Of a stretch of DNA of 64,000 nt, positions 32,393 to 43,523 are shown one piece after another (within the stretch, counting starts at the first letter, position 1; each line of letters starts with the position of its first letter). A program made the translations under genes and the position numbers. Source of the stretch: Parachlorella kessleri (taxonomy: Eukaryota > Chlorophyta > Trebouxiophyceae > Chlorellales > Chlorellaceae). Location of the stretch: positions 1 through 64,000 of the forward strand of contig BBXU01000219.1 in NCBI GenBank assembly GCA_001598975.1, in the 5' to 3' direction. The notes under the pieces are model-generated. The model saw only the letters and a list, made by a program, of their open reading frames with translations. It ran no database searches and was not told the origin of the DNA.

Positions 32393-34245
32393 CTAGCGAC
32401 TGCTGCTGTTGCTGCTCAGAAAGTCGGCGAGGGCGGTGCGGATCTTGCGGCCCAGCCCATTGCCAAAGCGCTTGCGGGAGGCGGCTGCCATGTCGCCAGA
32501 GAGGCTGCCGCTGCCGCCGGCGGGCCGCTGCTGCTGCGACAGCTGCTGCTGCTGAGGGGGGCTGCCTGCAAAGGAGCTGCTGCCAGCCGGAGACACGTTG
32601 GGAAGCTGGTACGAGGCGGGCGCCGGCGCAGACGGCTCCGGTGTCAGCGGCCCGTTGAACACATCTGCACAGCGGGGCCTCTGCCAAATAGGTTGAGCAT
32701 GGCAAAGGTGGTCATCACAATGGAACATACATGAAACATCACAGCCATATAAATTAATATACACGTGGCAAGCGACACACTCACTCCTCTTTACCTCGCA
32801 TAACCACACCTGCGGAGTTCACTTTTCATCGCGCCACCTGAGTGGTACATGCGGCATAATACATTTCAGGGCTGCATTGAAGGCATAAACATCAGCACCT
32901 TGCTGCCCTTCATCAATCGCTCAACCTCCAAACCTGCGTACAGTTTCACCCTTTTTCAACCCCAAGCACCCCTTGCTCCCTTCCGCAAACCCCGGGAGTC
33001 GCTAACCTTTTACCCCCGCCAACCACACAACACAAATGACCGTGGCCTTACCTGAGCTAGCAGACATGGTGCGCGGGGTGGGGGTAGGCGTCGACATGCG
33101 CCGCGCAGCAGACACCGAGGCGCAGTGCACAGCGGCATCATAGGCGCCAGCGCCTTGTAGCGTCAGCAGCGAGCCAGCATCTGCAGCAGCTAAGGGAAGC
33201 AAAGGGACGCAAAGAGCAGGTTAGTTTGCTCCCCACTCAATGACAGCGGCAGCTGCAGCGGGCTGTCAAGCAGGCCGACACACACGACAAGGCGGGGGGT
33301 GGGGGGAGGCTGCCGGTTCCTGTATGGGGTGGTCAACCGGCCACCACGTTCCAAGGCAGTCTTGTCTGGCGGGCACATTTCACCGCAGTATGTGAAAGCT
33401 TGCACAAGGTCTCCACCAAGACAAAGATCATGCAGCCGGGTGCGTGGAGGAGGGGCTGTAAGGGGCAGGTGGTGCCACGCGGAACAACCACCAATCACCA
33501 ACCACTCTCAGCAAAGGACAGGCAGCAAAGCACAGTGTGGGCACGCAAGCCAGCAGACTAGAGGGGGACTGCCGCGGCAGCGATGCATGCTCACTGCTGG
33601 CGGGGGCCCAGGTGGGGGGTGGCTGCTCTTCGGGAGCACCTGCCGTGGGCTCGTCGCAGGTGAAGGTAATGTTCAGCTCGCTGTCGTCGGGCAGGTTGAA
33701 CGCGCGCCTGCACAGGGGTGGGGGTTGGGGGCGCGTTGGCAACAAGGCTGTGGAAGGATCGTGCGAACGCACCAATCGCAGGAGCGCATGCACAGTGGGG
33801 TGGGCATCGGGGAGAGCCCACATCGCCCCAGCAGGATCAAAAGCCCGCATACGCAACGAATCGCAGCGCGCTCCCTCTCCATCATCCAGCTTGGGAAACC
33901 CGCCTCCACAAGGACAGTGGTGTGCAAGGCCTGCCACGCCAAGCAGAACCAGCAGCGCAAACGGCTCTGCCCCCCACTGATCCCACCTCCTGCCACTTTT
34001 CACACCCACCGCTTCGGCCCACAGCGCCCTCACAAACTCCACCGCCGGCAACACAGAGAGAGGCCAACACCATACCTGCACCAGTCCTAGCTCTAACCCA
34101 CCAACCCCAGTCTAACCCACCAACCCCAGCTTTGAGCCCACCCAACCATACCAACCCACCTAATAGCCTCTGTGAACTGCCGATAGCCCTCCGGGCCCGG
34201 CTTGACCTCAAAGCTGTAAGTGCGGCCGTCAAAGTTGACGTTCAT
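32393..34245 (-). CDS. Small PB1-like domain protein with basic C-terminus
   Basis: Exons 34245-34160, 33707-33595, 33180-33052 and 32664-32393 total exactly 600 nt, 199 residues. The N-terminus MNVNFDGRTYSFEVKPGPEG, then FTEAIRRAFNLPDDSELNIT and an acidic FTCDEP turn, fits a PB1-type ubiquitin-like fold (strand, helix, strand with an OPCA-like acidic loop). After an insertion, GSLLTLQGAGAYDAAV would be the last strand and helix. PB1 domains mediate pairing with partner PB1 domains, as in NBR1 or kinase scaffolds. The rest is Ser/Pro/Gln-rich and ends with a basic helix, RKRFGNGLGRKIRTALADFL. I do not recognise the full protein and no ZZ or UBA domain is present, so it is not a full NBR1. The start codon is the first ATG giving the fold. 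Confidence 0.65.
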
Positions 34246-37131
34246 GACAGCCGGGGCATTCGCTCCGCACTGCGGTGTCAGGGTGCCTTTCCAGTCTGGC
34301 AGCCGCGAGTCGCAGAATTCACAGTGCGTCTCTTTCCTGCAGGGCAGCGCGGCATTGGAACAGGCCCTGGCGGTGTCAGTGGCGGCACCTTAGTACATTT
34401 ATCCCGGCCACAACATTCAGTGGCAAGTTAGGTTGGCAAGGCAACTTTGATGTGGAGCCCTTGACCGCAACACAAGCAAGGCAAGACCAGCGCAATCAAC
34501 CTTGGCTAAAGGCAACCTCGAGAAGCAGTGCAACCTCGGGCGCAGGAACCACCGAGCCTAAGCAGGCCTTAGTCAAGGGCTCCACCACACATCGCAGCCT
34601 AGGCACCCCTCCGGCGCCGCTTAAGGTTGTGGGCAGCACTGCAAGCGCCAGGCGGCTGACCTTGTGCCAGCAGACTGCAGCTGCCACCTTGCCAGGCACC
34701 TAGGGTGTGCTACCCTGCACAGCGACAGCAACAACACGCTTACTGCATGCTCCTTGGCCGCCTCCTAGGGTGCAACTGCAGTGCATACAACCTGTCTGTC
34801 TGCCAGTAACCTTGTAAACAGTGTAGACCAGCTAAGTACCCCCCGACAGGTCACGCCTGACCCTTACCTGGGGCACTTGCAGGGATGCACCAGAGGCCCG
34901 CTCTGGTCTAGGCATATCCAGCAGAGAGGAGCATCCTGCAGCAACAGTAACAGCTGGGCCACAACCTTCCAGCCCTGTAAAAGGGCCTCCCTACAAGTGT
35001 GCCCCGGCGCCCAGCAAGCTCAACGGAGCCACGCAATGTGGAACTTTAGCCTTGGTAGAGGTCGTGAACCACACTACACATGATATATAGGCTACGCCCC
35101 GGATGGCCTGGCAACACGTCACACACCCATGCAGCACTCAATCCCTCGAAGACACTTCAAGATAGCAACCGGGAGGGTTCATGGAACCTTAACGGCGACC
35201 AGTCGCGCCAAGCGTGTCCGTGCCCGGCATTGTGGCGCACCTCGCTGCAAGAGCTATTGGAGGACCGCTCCACCGAGTGAGATGCTGCTGAAACTGCGTT
35301 TATTCCTGTCACTGTTCGAGTCTTGTGCTCCATGACGCCTCCCTGCCAAGGTTCCTGCCGATGTGCAGGGAAGACGATCTTTCGGGCCTTTCCGTGAGGT
35401 TTGCGGGGTTCCTTCGCCCCAAGATAATAATACAGACGCAGACGAGTACAAAACACAGCTGGATAGTGGGTATGAGGGCTGGTGGGTCTTCTCGTGCCAT
35501 CCCTCGGAGGGGGTAGCTATTAAAGCGGGAAAGGGTATCTCAGGGCGCACTTCCCCGGTGGCCCTAGGGATGTAGCCCTTGCTGCCATAACAATTGTACA
35601 CCGCAGGCTATATTGAAGTGTTGCAGCGCAGACAACCCGCTGCCAAGGAAGTGATCATGCCCATACAGGCGCTGCTAGGTCTCTGGGACTCCATAACCGC
35701 AGACTGCACGCACGCATAAAGGTGCACACTGTGCAGTACACCATAGCTTCTTTTGGTGCCACTTCGATTTCTGCATCTGTCCGGGCAGCAGACAGGAACG
35801 GTGTCAGGCAGTCCGCGCTGCTGTGTGCTGTGTGATTGACGGGTTTCTAGCCATTTACGAAAGTGACAACAGATGGTTAGAGCTAAGGGCAGCATAAGCT
35901 GCTTGCAGCTTGGGTGTGTGCTTGTGCAGCCGGGTCTAGTCTAGTCTAACAGCGTACCGCCACCTGACCATGCTGCCGTGAGTCCCCCAAATGGGGCCAA
36001 CAAAAAGCCAGGATGTACTATGCCCACAAACCACAAGATCCAAGTACCAATTCTTAATGGCATGCACCACCCCGTCCGGACGGGGAAACCAACAGAAAAC
36101 ACAACCAAAGGTCTATCCCACCAAGCTTCTCCATGTGTCCTTCATAGCACAAGCACTTAGCCAATTGAAGGCAACCCGCGAGCCGCCCCCAGCGTTCATT
36201 TTGTCCTGCTGCTGCCGTCTGGCCCCGCTCAGGTCTAGCTGCTTCAGATGCTCCTCATAGACCTTGCAGCCGGGTGATAAGCAGAGTTCACTTAGGAGGA
36301 GATGCACAACAGGGAGGTTGGGGGCTGCATGCCAGAAACTATTGAGGGATAGAGAGACCTTTCTAAGGACCCATTAGGTCTCTTAGTAAAGGATAGAGGG
36401 ATATCATTACAAGGCAGCACTTAGGTGACGGACAGTTACAAGCCCAAGGTGCTGTGAGTGACAGCAGGGTATGCTTGCCCTGCCTACGCCTTAGCACCAT
36501 GGTAGAAACTCTCGGTTCAGTTGAGGGTGATGTTTCTATTGCACCTGTCAAAGCAAAGGCTACCATTACAGAGTGGCTGGGAACCTTACTCTGGCATTGC
36601 TTAATTGTGTGGACAGGGCCCGCGTTCCAGGAAAGTAAAAATCATACTTTGCAAAGCAAATTCATGTTAAGAAGGGCATACTTTTGACTCTGTGTAGGAG
36701 AGCTCGTATTGTCTTGACAAATTGCCACGCTGGCAGCTTCAGCTTCTCAGGAAAAGGCCGTAGAGTCTTTCGCTTCGTTATTGAGTCGAGATGCTGTTAT
36801 TAATTCTTGCAAGTTTCATAAAGTGCGAATCATGATTGGGCGTGGCGTTGTGCTTGGCAGTCCATAGCTTTAAGGTGACTGTACAAGCCCGTGATTAAAA
36901 TGCAGTATAGTGCAGTGGCCAGATGCGGTGGCTGGTACGGAACCGGCAGAGCGCAGCTGCACCTGGGGGAAACACAGGTACTCCACTCAAGTTATGAGTT
37001 ACGGTAACCTGGCTATAGCCCTTTAGCGAGACTAAGGTTAGCCAGTGGTGCCCTACCTGCAGCCGAACTTATGGCCGTCCAAGTCATGTAGCAAGCACAG
37101 GCAGCTGAGGCGCAGGCTTCCTCAGCCTACC
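34246..37131. other. Long intergenic region, no supported gene
   Basis: Nearly 2.9 kb between divergently transcribed genes. Many short frames occur on both strands but none shows a motif or a series of phase-matched exons. The part at 35080-35620 is less biased in composition and has moderately long frames on both strands, discussed under findings. The promoters of the PB1-like gene and of the CBM48 gene should be at the two ends. Confidence 0.4.
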
Positions 37132-40100
37132 ATGGCGTTGTTTGGCGACCTGCTGCAGCGGCTAGGCCCAGGCAGCACCAACTGGCCACTATGGCAGCCA
37201 GCCACAGAGCCATCAACAGGGCGGAAGGCTAAGTTGGTTGTTGAGGAGCTGCGGCAAACGCGGCGCCTCCTGGAAGGCTGCCGGCTGGAGAAAGCGTTGC
37301 GTCTACCCAGGCATGTCTAATCGAATGACCGGGCAGCTTAGTAGCATGGAAGCCACGGTTGGTGTGCTAGCTGCCCTATACTGAGCGAAAGCAGAGCTGT
37401 GCCCTGGCGGCTTGACGGCTGTAGCCCGCTGCTTTTGCTTGCCACTATCACACTTGTTGCTGTACGCTAGACGGAGGTAGGCTGGAAGTCAAAAGCTTGC
37501 ATAAAGTTAAGTGTAACTGCGCGGTGCTGCCTTGCAGTCCTGAGGAGGTGGCTGCGGCAGCGCCCTGGCTCTCAGCCAGCGCTTCAATGGAGCAGCAGGA
37601 AGCCCTGGTGGCAGCTGCCCTGCATGCTGACCCCGGCTGCGCAGCCTCCAATGCTGTGCCGTTCTCCTCGGGCACAATCGGGTCCGGAGGCACCGGTAGT
37701 GGCAGTACCAGCAGCAGTAGTAGCAGTCCTAGCTCTGGCAGTGTCGGTGGCAGCACGGCCAACCTGAGCGGCTACGAGCCGGCGGTGACCGAGCCGGCGC
37801 GAGACTTCTACCCCATTCTGCCCTGCCTCTTTGCTGCAGAGGGGCGGCTGGGTGAGTATGTTGAAGCTGGCTGGGTGGAATGGCATGCATGACATGCATG
37901 TCGGCAATGGCTATGGTGAGCCGGCAGCAAGCCACTACTGCATGCTTTGCTGTTCCCTTTGCAGAGTAGTTGCCCGGTTGAGTGCAGATAACCCTATATT
38001 GACGGATGGGTTCCTCGCTGTTTCAACATCATTTTAAGACGTGCGGCCATGCTGCCCGGCTGTGCAGACAACCGTGGCGCAGAGTTCTTGGCCAGCCAGC
38101 TCGCGCTCTCGCAGCTGCAGCTATTGGACTTTGCCCGCATAAAGGAGGGCCAGGCCAAGTGTCTGCCAGATAGCGCAGTCTGGCGGGGCACGACACCATT
38201 CCCCAGCACTCGGGTAGCTGCAGCAGCCATTTTGCGGCGCATGGTGGCCAGGTGAGATATTAGCAAAAGAAGAAGAAGGACCAAAGAACTTAACAAGCCG
38301 CGCATGCCCATTTGCTACCTTGCTTGACCTCCTTGGCGCTGGGATAGCAGGGAGCTGGGGCACCCGTAATGTGCTAGTATTTGAGGGCTGGGAATACTTT
38401 GGCGCATGCGCATTGAAGATGGAAAGCACGTGACAAAAAGGGATTAGACAGCAGGTTGGTTGAATGATGGTAGTGTTGGGGGACCTGCCAGGTCGGCTCA
38501 TCCGTTCTGGGCTGGCCTGGCAGGCCAGTACAGTAGACTTGGTTGGGGTTGGTGACGGTCTGACCAGCTGTTCTACAACACTTGCCAAGTTGTTGGCCAA
38601 GCCACACAGCTTGGAGCCGAGGAGTGCAGTGTATTTGCCTTGCTTCCAAGGCAGCCTAGGTGATGGACCCATGTTAACATTTCGCTGGGTGTGGTGTCGC
38701 TGGTCTTGTGCAGGCGCGGCGGCTTGCTTAGCGACCTTCCAGACGTGGGGGGCAGCATTATTGTACTCATTTTCTCGCCACAGGATCATGTGCTGGCGGC
38801 TGAGAGCTTTGCGCTTTACCTATTTCTGTACTGTGGCTTTGATCTGGAGCAAGCTGCCAAGGTACGAAGGGATGGACGGACCGGCGGGGATTGTATGTAA
38901 GATGTGATGCACGTGACAGGGATGGTATAGTGGCTTGCTGCTGGGGCTTGCATTTGAGTGCAGCCGCATTGAGCCTGGTGCTAGGCCCGACCGCCTCCAG
39001 CTGGCAGCAACTTGGGTCCATGGGCTGGTCGGAGTTCGTTGCTTCTCGTTTTGAACAGCTTGTAGTGCTGAGCCACACAGCCACAGCACCTGTAGCTGCC
39101 AGCATATCGTATGATCCCTCCTGCAGCAGTCCGTGCCACATGCATCCCTGGGTACACCAGCAGGCTGCCACTTTGTTGCAGGAGGCACGGTTATCTATGG
39201 GGGCTCCGGTGCAGCCTGAGTCGCTGCTGCCCTGCCTAGCAGAGCTGGCAGCGGCCGTGGCTGGCTGGCAGCGGCGCGTGAAGCTGGTGTGGCCGTACGG
39301 CGGGGGTCGGGTGGAACTGTCGGGGGACGCTGTGGGCGGCTGGGACCGCAAGGTTCCTCTGGCGTTCGATGTCCGCAAGCGGCAGTGGGTGCTGTGGCTG
39401 TGGGTGAGTGATTACAGATGAGGGTTGGCTTTTCTTGCCATCAAGGCATCTGCCCGGGTTCTCATCCTCCAGCCCGACTGGGGTAACGCAAAGTAGGCTC
39501 TTGAGTTGGGACATGTCATCCTTGTGCCCAAAGTGCATAGGTGCGTGTATGCATGCTGGTACATGAATCATGCATGCGAATGAGAGGAACAGGAGTCTTT
39601 GCTTAGCAGGAGTGGTTTCTGGTAATGACCTCCCTGGCGCCACGTTCATTGTTTGCAGGGCCTCCCGCCAGGCGTATACCGCTGCAAGTTCATTGTGGAC
39701 GGGCGCTGGTGCGTGGACATGGCTGCTCCCTCCGAGTACGACGGGCGCGGCAATGTTAACAACCTGGTGGCTGTGCCAGAGGGACCCGCGGCAGCCACTC
39801 CGGCCACCGCTGTTGGGCCGCCACCGCAGCAGCAACAAAAGCCGTCACAGAGGGAGCGGCCTGCTGGAAGCGTAAGCAGCAGCAGCGGTAGCGGCGGCAG
39901 CATCAGTGCGTCGCAATCAAGTGGGGAGGATGTGGAGGTGCTGGGTCAAGGCTCAGGCATGGGCTGCTTTGGCTTCGGCGATGCCCGCGTTGCCACAAGC
40001 GAAGGGCGTGGGGCGGTTGCCTCAGCAGCAGCCGACCCCGTTGCCCATGGCTTGGCCCAACCTGCGCCTGCGTTGGTAGGCAGTGCTGCTGCCTCTCTGC

Positions 40101-40318
40101 AGTCTGTCAGCAGCAGCCAAGGCGATGCAAGCAGCAGCAGCGAGTCAGATGACGATGACGTGGGTGAGCAACAGCAACAGCAGCAGCAGAAGGATGCGAA
40201 CCTGTATGCTGGGCAGCTGGAGGAGCGAGAGGGCGATGTGGTTCGGTTTGGCGCGATGTTGCTGGCTTACTATACCAAGCTCTTGCAACGCCGGGTGACA
40301 ACTGCACATTCAAACTAA
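37132..40318 (+). CDS. CBM48 protein with degenerate dual-specificity phosphatase-like region
   Basis: Exons 37132-37310, 37538-37851, 38068-38251, 38714-38861, 39182-39403 and 39659-40318 join in phases 2, 1, 2, 0 and 0, about 568 residues; the first intron uses a GC donor (AG|GCATGT). The clear part is a CBM48/AMPK-type glycogen- and starch-binding domain: VKLVWPYGGGRVELSGDAVG, GWDRKVPLAFD, QWVLWLWGLPPGVYRCKFIV, DGRWCVDMAAPSEYDGRGNV. Domain order and the preceding helix-strand pattern (GGSIIVLIFSPQ then LAAESFALYLFLYCGFDLEQ) match the phosphoglucan phosphatase group SEX4/LSF, where that strand should end in the catalytic HCxxGxxR loop. Here it reads LIFSPQDHVLA, so the catalytic Cys and Arg are absent. 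A non-catalytic, LSF1-like scaffold at plastid starch is inferred. The frame is open upstream of the chosen ATG (CSKHRQLRRRLPQPT), which could be transit peptide from a further exon. Confidence 0.75.
38415..38465 (+). repeat. Dispersed repeat family B, copy 2
   Basis: In an intron of the CBM48 gene: GAAGATGGAAAGCACGTGAC followed by GGGATTAGACAGCAGGTTGG. A weaker partial copy with GATGCACGTGACAGGGAT lies at about 38905 in the next intron. Confidence 0.5.
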
Positions 40319-41563
40319 TGAGGAGCGGAGTTCCTCTGCTTTGAGAGCGTGGTGCCTAACAGTGGTGGCTGAAGGTTGGAGGTGAGGAGTGTCGGTGAGA
40401 CGTGCTTGTGTGTCATCTGGTTAGTATTGAGGCAGGCCCTTCAGTGTGTCGCTTGACAGCAGTGTGGCTTGTATCTTACTTTCAGTGGCGCTTGTAGGAG
40501 CATGGTCAGGAAGTCGGTGCCAGGGCACTTTCTAGAAACCCTGAAGTTTTGCAATTTTGTGTTGGGGTCGGCGCCGGTGTTTCATGGCTTGCCACTATTC
40601 CATACTATTGCTACCTATGGCGCTGGCTGTATTGGGAGGAGAGTAGCCCTGTGTGGGAAGCAATCTCAATTTTGGCGGAAGTAGCGACTCTTTCGAGGTG
40701 TGTACCTCGCCTACCACCCTGTCAAATGTTAGCTTCCACCCAGGCGTCTGGGTTTTGTCATGTAAGCGTTGGCAAGTAAGGCAGGAACCCCCTGTCTATC
40801 TGTCCACTTTTCCCTCGTGGTTTATCTTGGTCTGCTTCCATCCCCTGGTTCACTATACTAGTTGTACCACGAGCTTGTAATTTGACTTTGGAAAGGCGCA
40901 CCTAGCTCTGCTGCCTTTTGGGGTTTATTTGCAGACCAGTTTAAGATGGAAATGCATGTGACAGGAAGGGGTCAGACAGCAGTGTGGCGGGTGCCAGCCG
41001 CGTCAAAAAGCAGGCAAAATTAGAAAGGGGAGACAAGCTGCAAACACACTGACAATAACACAACCGTGTACACTTAGAAACTGGGTCAGACCAGTTTGCT
41101 AACAACACTTGTCAAAGTGATTGACAGAGGCAAGGGTGGTGGAAAGCTGTAAGACTAGACTAGACAGAGACAACAGCAGGAGAGGAGCACAGGATCGCTG
41201 TTTGGATGTGGTGTGACTCTTATTGCACATGGCGAGTGCAGTGCACTTCTGGCTGTACATGAGCGCAGTGACTGAGGGAGGGGGGGTTTCCTGGTGTCTT
41301 CTCTGAGAGAGGCAACAGCTGACTCTCAACACGCCAGTGTGCATCCCTCTGTGCTCCACGTTCAAGGCAATGTATTAGGTGCTCCAAGGAAAGGTGCTCT
41401 CCAACATGTGCACCCCTACTAACTATGACACCATAGATGGGAAGGCGCCAAGGTCGTCACTGGGATGCGGTACTTCTACCAGTGACTGATATGGGTACCG
41501 GCAATCTCCTACACGCTCGTAGCCAAGTTTGGTCTTATGGTGAAGCCTCAGCCTTAACCCCAC
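40319..41563. other. Intergenic region with a repeat
   Basis: It holds the 3' UTR of the CBM48 gene and a copy of repeat family B at 40943-41020. TGTAA at 40876-40880 is a possible polyadenylation word. No supported gene is seen. Confidence 0.4.
40943..41020 (+). repeat. Dispersed repeat family B, copy 3
   Basis: AAGATGGAAATGCATGTGAC, then GGGGTCAGACAGCAGTGTGG, then GGGTGCCAGCCGCGTCA: it contains the words found separately in copies 1 and 2 and so gives the best idea of the full element. Confidence 0.55.
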
Positions 41564-43523
41564 ATGCCTCTTACTATCAGCATCTCCCCTCCCCGTACTC
41601 AGCAGCTGCCTGATAAGAAGAGGGCACTGCTGCGCCCCGGGCTGGCAGTCACCCTTGCTGTACTGACACCGGGTGCCACGGGGGCCGTAGCGATCCTGAC
41701 ATGGGAGAACGCTGCAGAGGGGCGCCCTTTGGGAGTCCTGCAGCCTCAGAACATACACGTCACGATCCTTGACTTGCCCAAAATCCATGACGGCGCAGCA
41801 AGGCAAGTGGGCAAGGTCTAGTGATTGCCTGATCTGCTGTCCCCCAGCTGGTAAGCGTGTGTAGACCTGTAGATGCCTGCTTAAGGGTGCAGCTGAAGAA
41901 CGTTTACCCAAGGGGCAAGCACACGGCACAGTGCTTGCAGCTGGGCTGCAGTAGACAGGGAGAGAATGAACAGCCGTCCGGCGAGAGGCCAGCTGTGTCG
42001 ATCAGCCAGTTATGTCAGGACCAGACTACAACTTAACACCAGAAAATCGCAGCGGGTGCTTTCGTGGGACCGCCGCTAATCGCTCTACTGCAGGCACCTT
42101 GATGTTGCTGCCACCAAGGCGCTGCTTCAGCGGGAGTTACCTGTCCCTGCCACACCCACGAGCCCCATCTACCTCTACTATCTGGACAACGAGAATGCAG
42201 CGAGGTTCCGAGCGGACGACGGAGGGCTGCAGCGCAGCCTGAAAAACAAGCGGGACCTCCAAGCTGCACTGGAAGGCTTGGGAGTAACCCAAGTGGTGCC
42301 TTTACCCTCCACTGCCCTAGCCAGGACCATGAAGCCAAAGCAGCCGGGCCTGGAGACTGCGCGGTGGCAGGGGCTCTCAGGTGAGCCTGTTTATGTAATA
42401 GGTATGGGAAAGGTATTGCTAGGGTCGTGTTTTGGGAGGCGAAATTGGGCAGGGAAGGCTGGCTAGGATGTATACGAGCGCAGTGTGAGTAGCGCCAACA
42501 ATGTGCAGCAAAAATCGACTAGCTATGGCCCAAGGACCTGTAAAAGAAGGGCTTCAGTATGTCCTAACCGTTATGACAGCGATACATGCAACTCTATTAG
42601 GTGCCACTGATTACCATGGACCTTGCAGGAATAAGACCCGGGACGGGCACCTGGCTCAGGCGCTCCTGCTAGCAGGGCATGTCATTGGGGCGTCTGTGAG
42701 GGCCGCGGGGCCTGCGCTTGCTCAAGCGAACAACGATGTGGCACTCGCGGCTGTGGATGCGGCGCATGCGGTTGTGGATGTAGCAGACTCTTCAGCGGCG
42801 GCGGCGCGTGCAGGAGCCCCAGCGGCAGCCCTATTGCTGGTGGTGCCCTATTGGTGGCCACCACCAGCAGTATCAGCACTACATGCAGTACCAGCCACAC
42901 CGACCAGGAGAGCACCAGCCAGCGCCCAAGCCCTGGCTCCTTCAGCAGCAGGGGAGGCAGCAGGTGGAGCTGCAGCAGCACAGGAGCAGCCGGCTGTCGA
43001 AGCGGCGGCAGCCGGGCCTCGAGGGAGGGCCGCAGCACGGGCAGGCCCAGTTGCAGAGCCCGAAATCAAGGCAGATGCGGACATGGCATCTGCACTTGCA
43101 GCAGGCCCTGCTTGGCAGGCTCCTTGCGGGCTCCGCCCCCAGCAGGAACAAACCGCCTCCTCAGGCAGACCTGCGGTACCTGCAGTACCGACCAGCCCGG
43201 CGGGCCCAGGAAGCCCAGCCAGCGCCCCAGGGCCTGCCTCGCCCACACCCAGCCGGGCCAGGCACGTCAGCGGGCGGCGGCTCGTGGCCGCCAGAGGCTT
43301 CCAGGAGCCGCTGCATGCCGCCGCTGCGGCCACTGCTGCTGCAGGGGCAGTCCAGACTGCGCCTGCTCCAGCTGCTGGGATGCGACAGGATGGCAGAAGG
43401 GACCCTGTGGCTGTGGCAGCGCCTGGGGTGACTGTGGACCTGACAGGGGAGGGGCATAGCGCCTCAGCAGGGGTGGCGGTCCCTGCGGCCAAGCGGCAGC
43501 GCATGTTCATTGCCATAGACTGA
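41564..43523 (+). CDS. Unidentified Ala/Pro-rich protein ending in a SUMO-interaction-like motif
   Basis: Exons 41564-41802, 42094-42380 and 42601-43523 join in phases 2 and 1, about 482 residues. The first intron uses a consensus GC donor (AG|GCAAGT). The N-terminal 175 residues look globular: LRPGLAVTLAVLTPGATGAV, AILTWENAAEGRPLGVLQPQ, NIHVTILDLPK, HLDVAATKALLQRELPVP, SPIYLYYLDNENAARFRADD and LKNKRDLQAALEGLGVTQVV. A helical Ala-rich part follows (HLAQALLLAGHVIGASVRAA), then long low-complexity Ala/Pro/Gln sequence. The C-terminus has PGVTVDLTGEG, resembling a SUMO-interacting motif (V-D-L-T followed by acid), and a basic AAKRQRM that could be a nuclear signal. I do not recognise the family. 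A 168-residue antisense frame at 41423-41929 overlaps exon 1; the spliced plus-strand model is preferred because both joins keep frame. Confidence 0.5.

Noticed and set aside
32393..34245. NBR1-type autophagy receptor
   Set aside because: Only a PB1-like fold is visible; ZZ, FW and UBA domains are missing in a 199-residue protein.
37132..40318. AMP-activated kinase beta subunit
   Set aside because: The CBM48 fits that family too, but the C-terminal ASC domain is absent and the order (phosphatase-like region, then CBM48) fits SEX4/LSF better.
41423..41929. 168-codon minus-strand open frame overlapping the unidentified gene
   Set aside because: It has no motif and no in-phase partner exons; the plus-strand model keeps frame across two introns and is preferred, though this is not certain.
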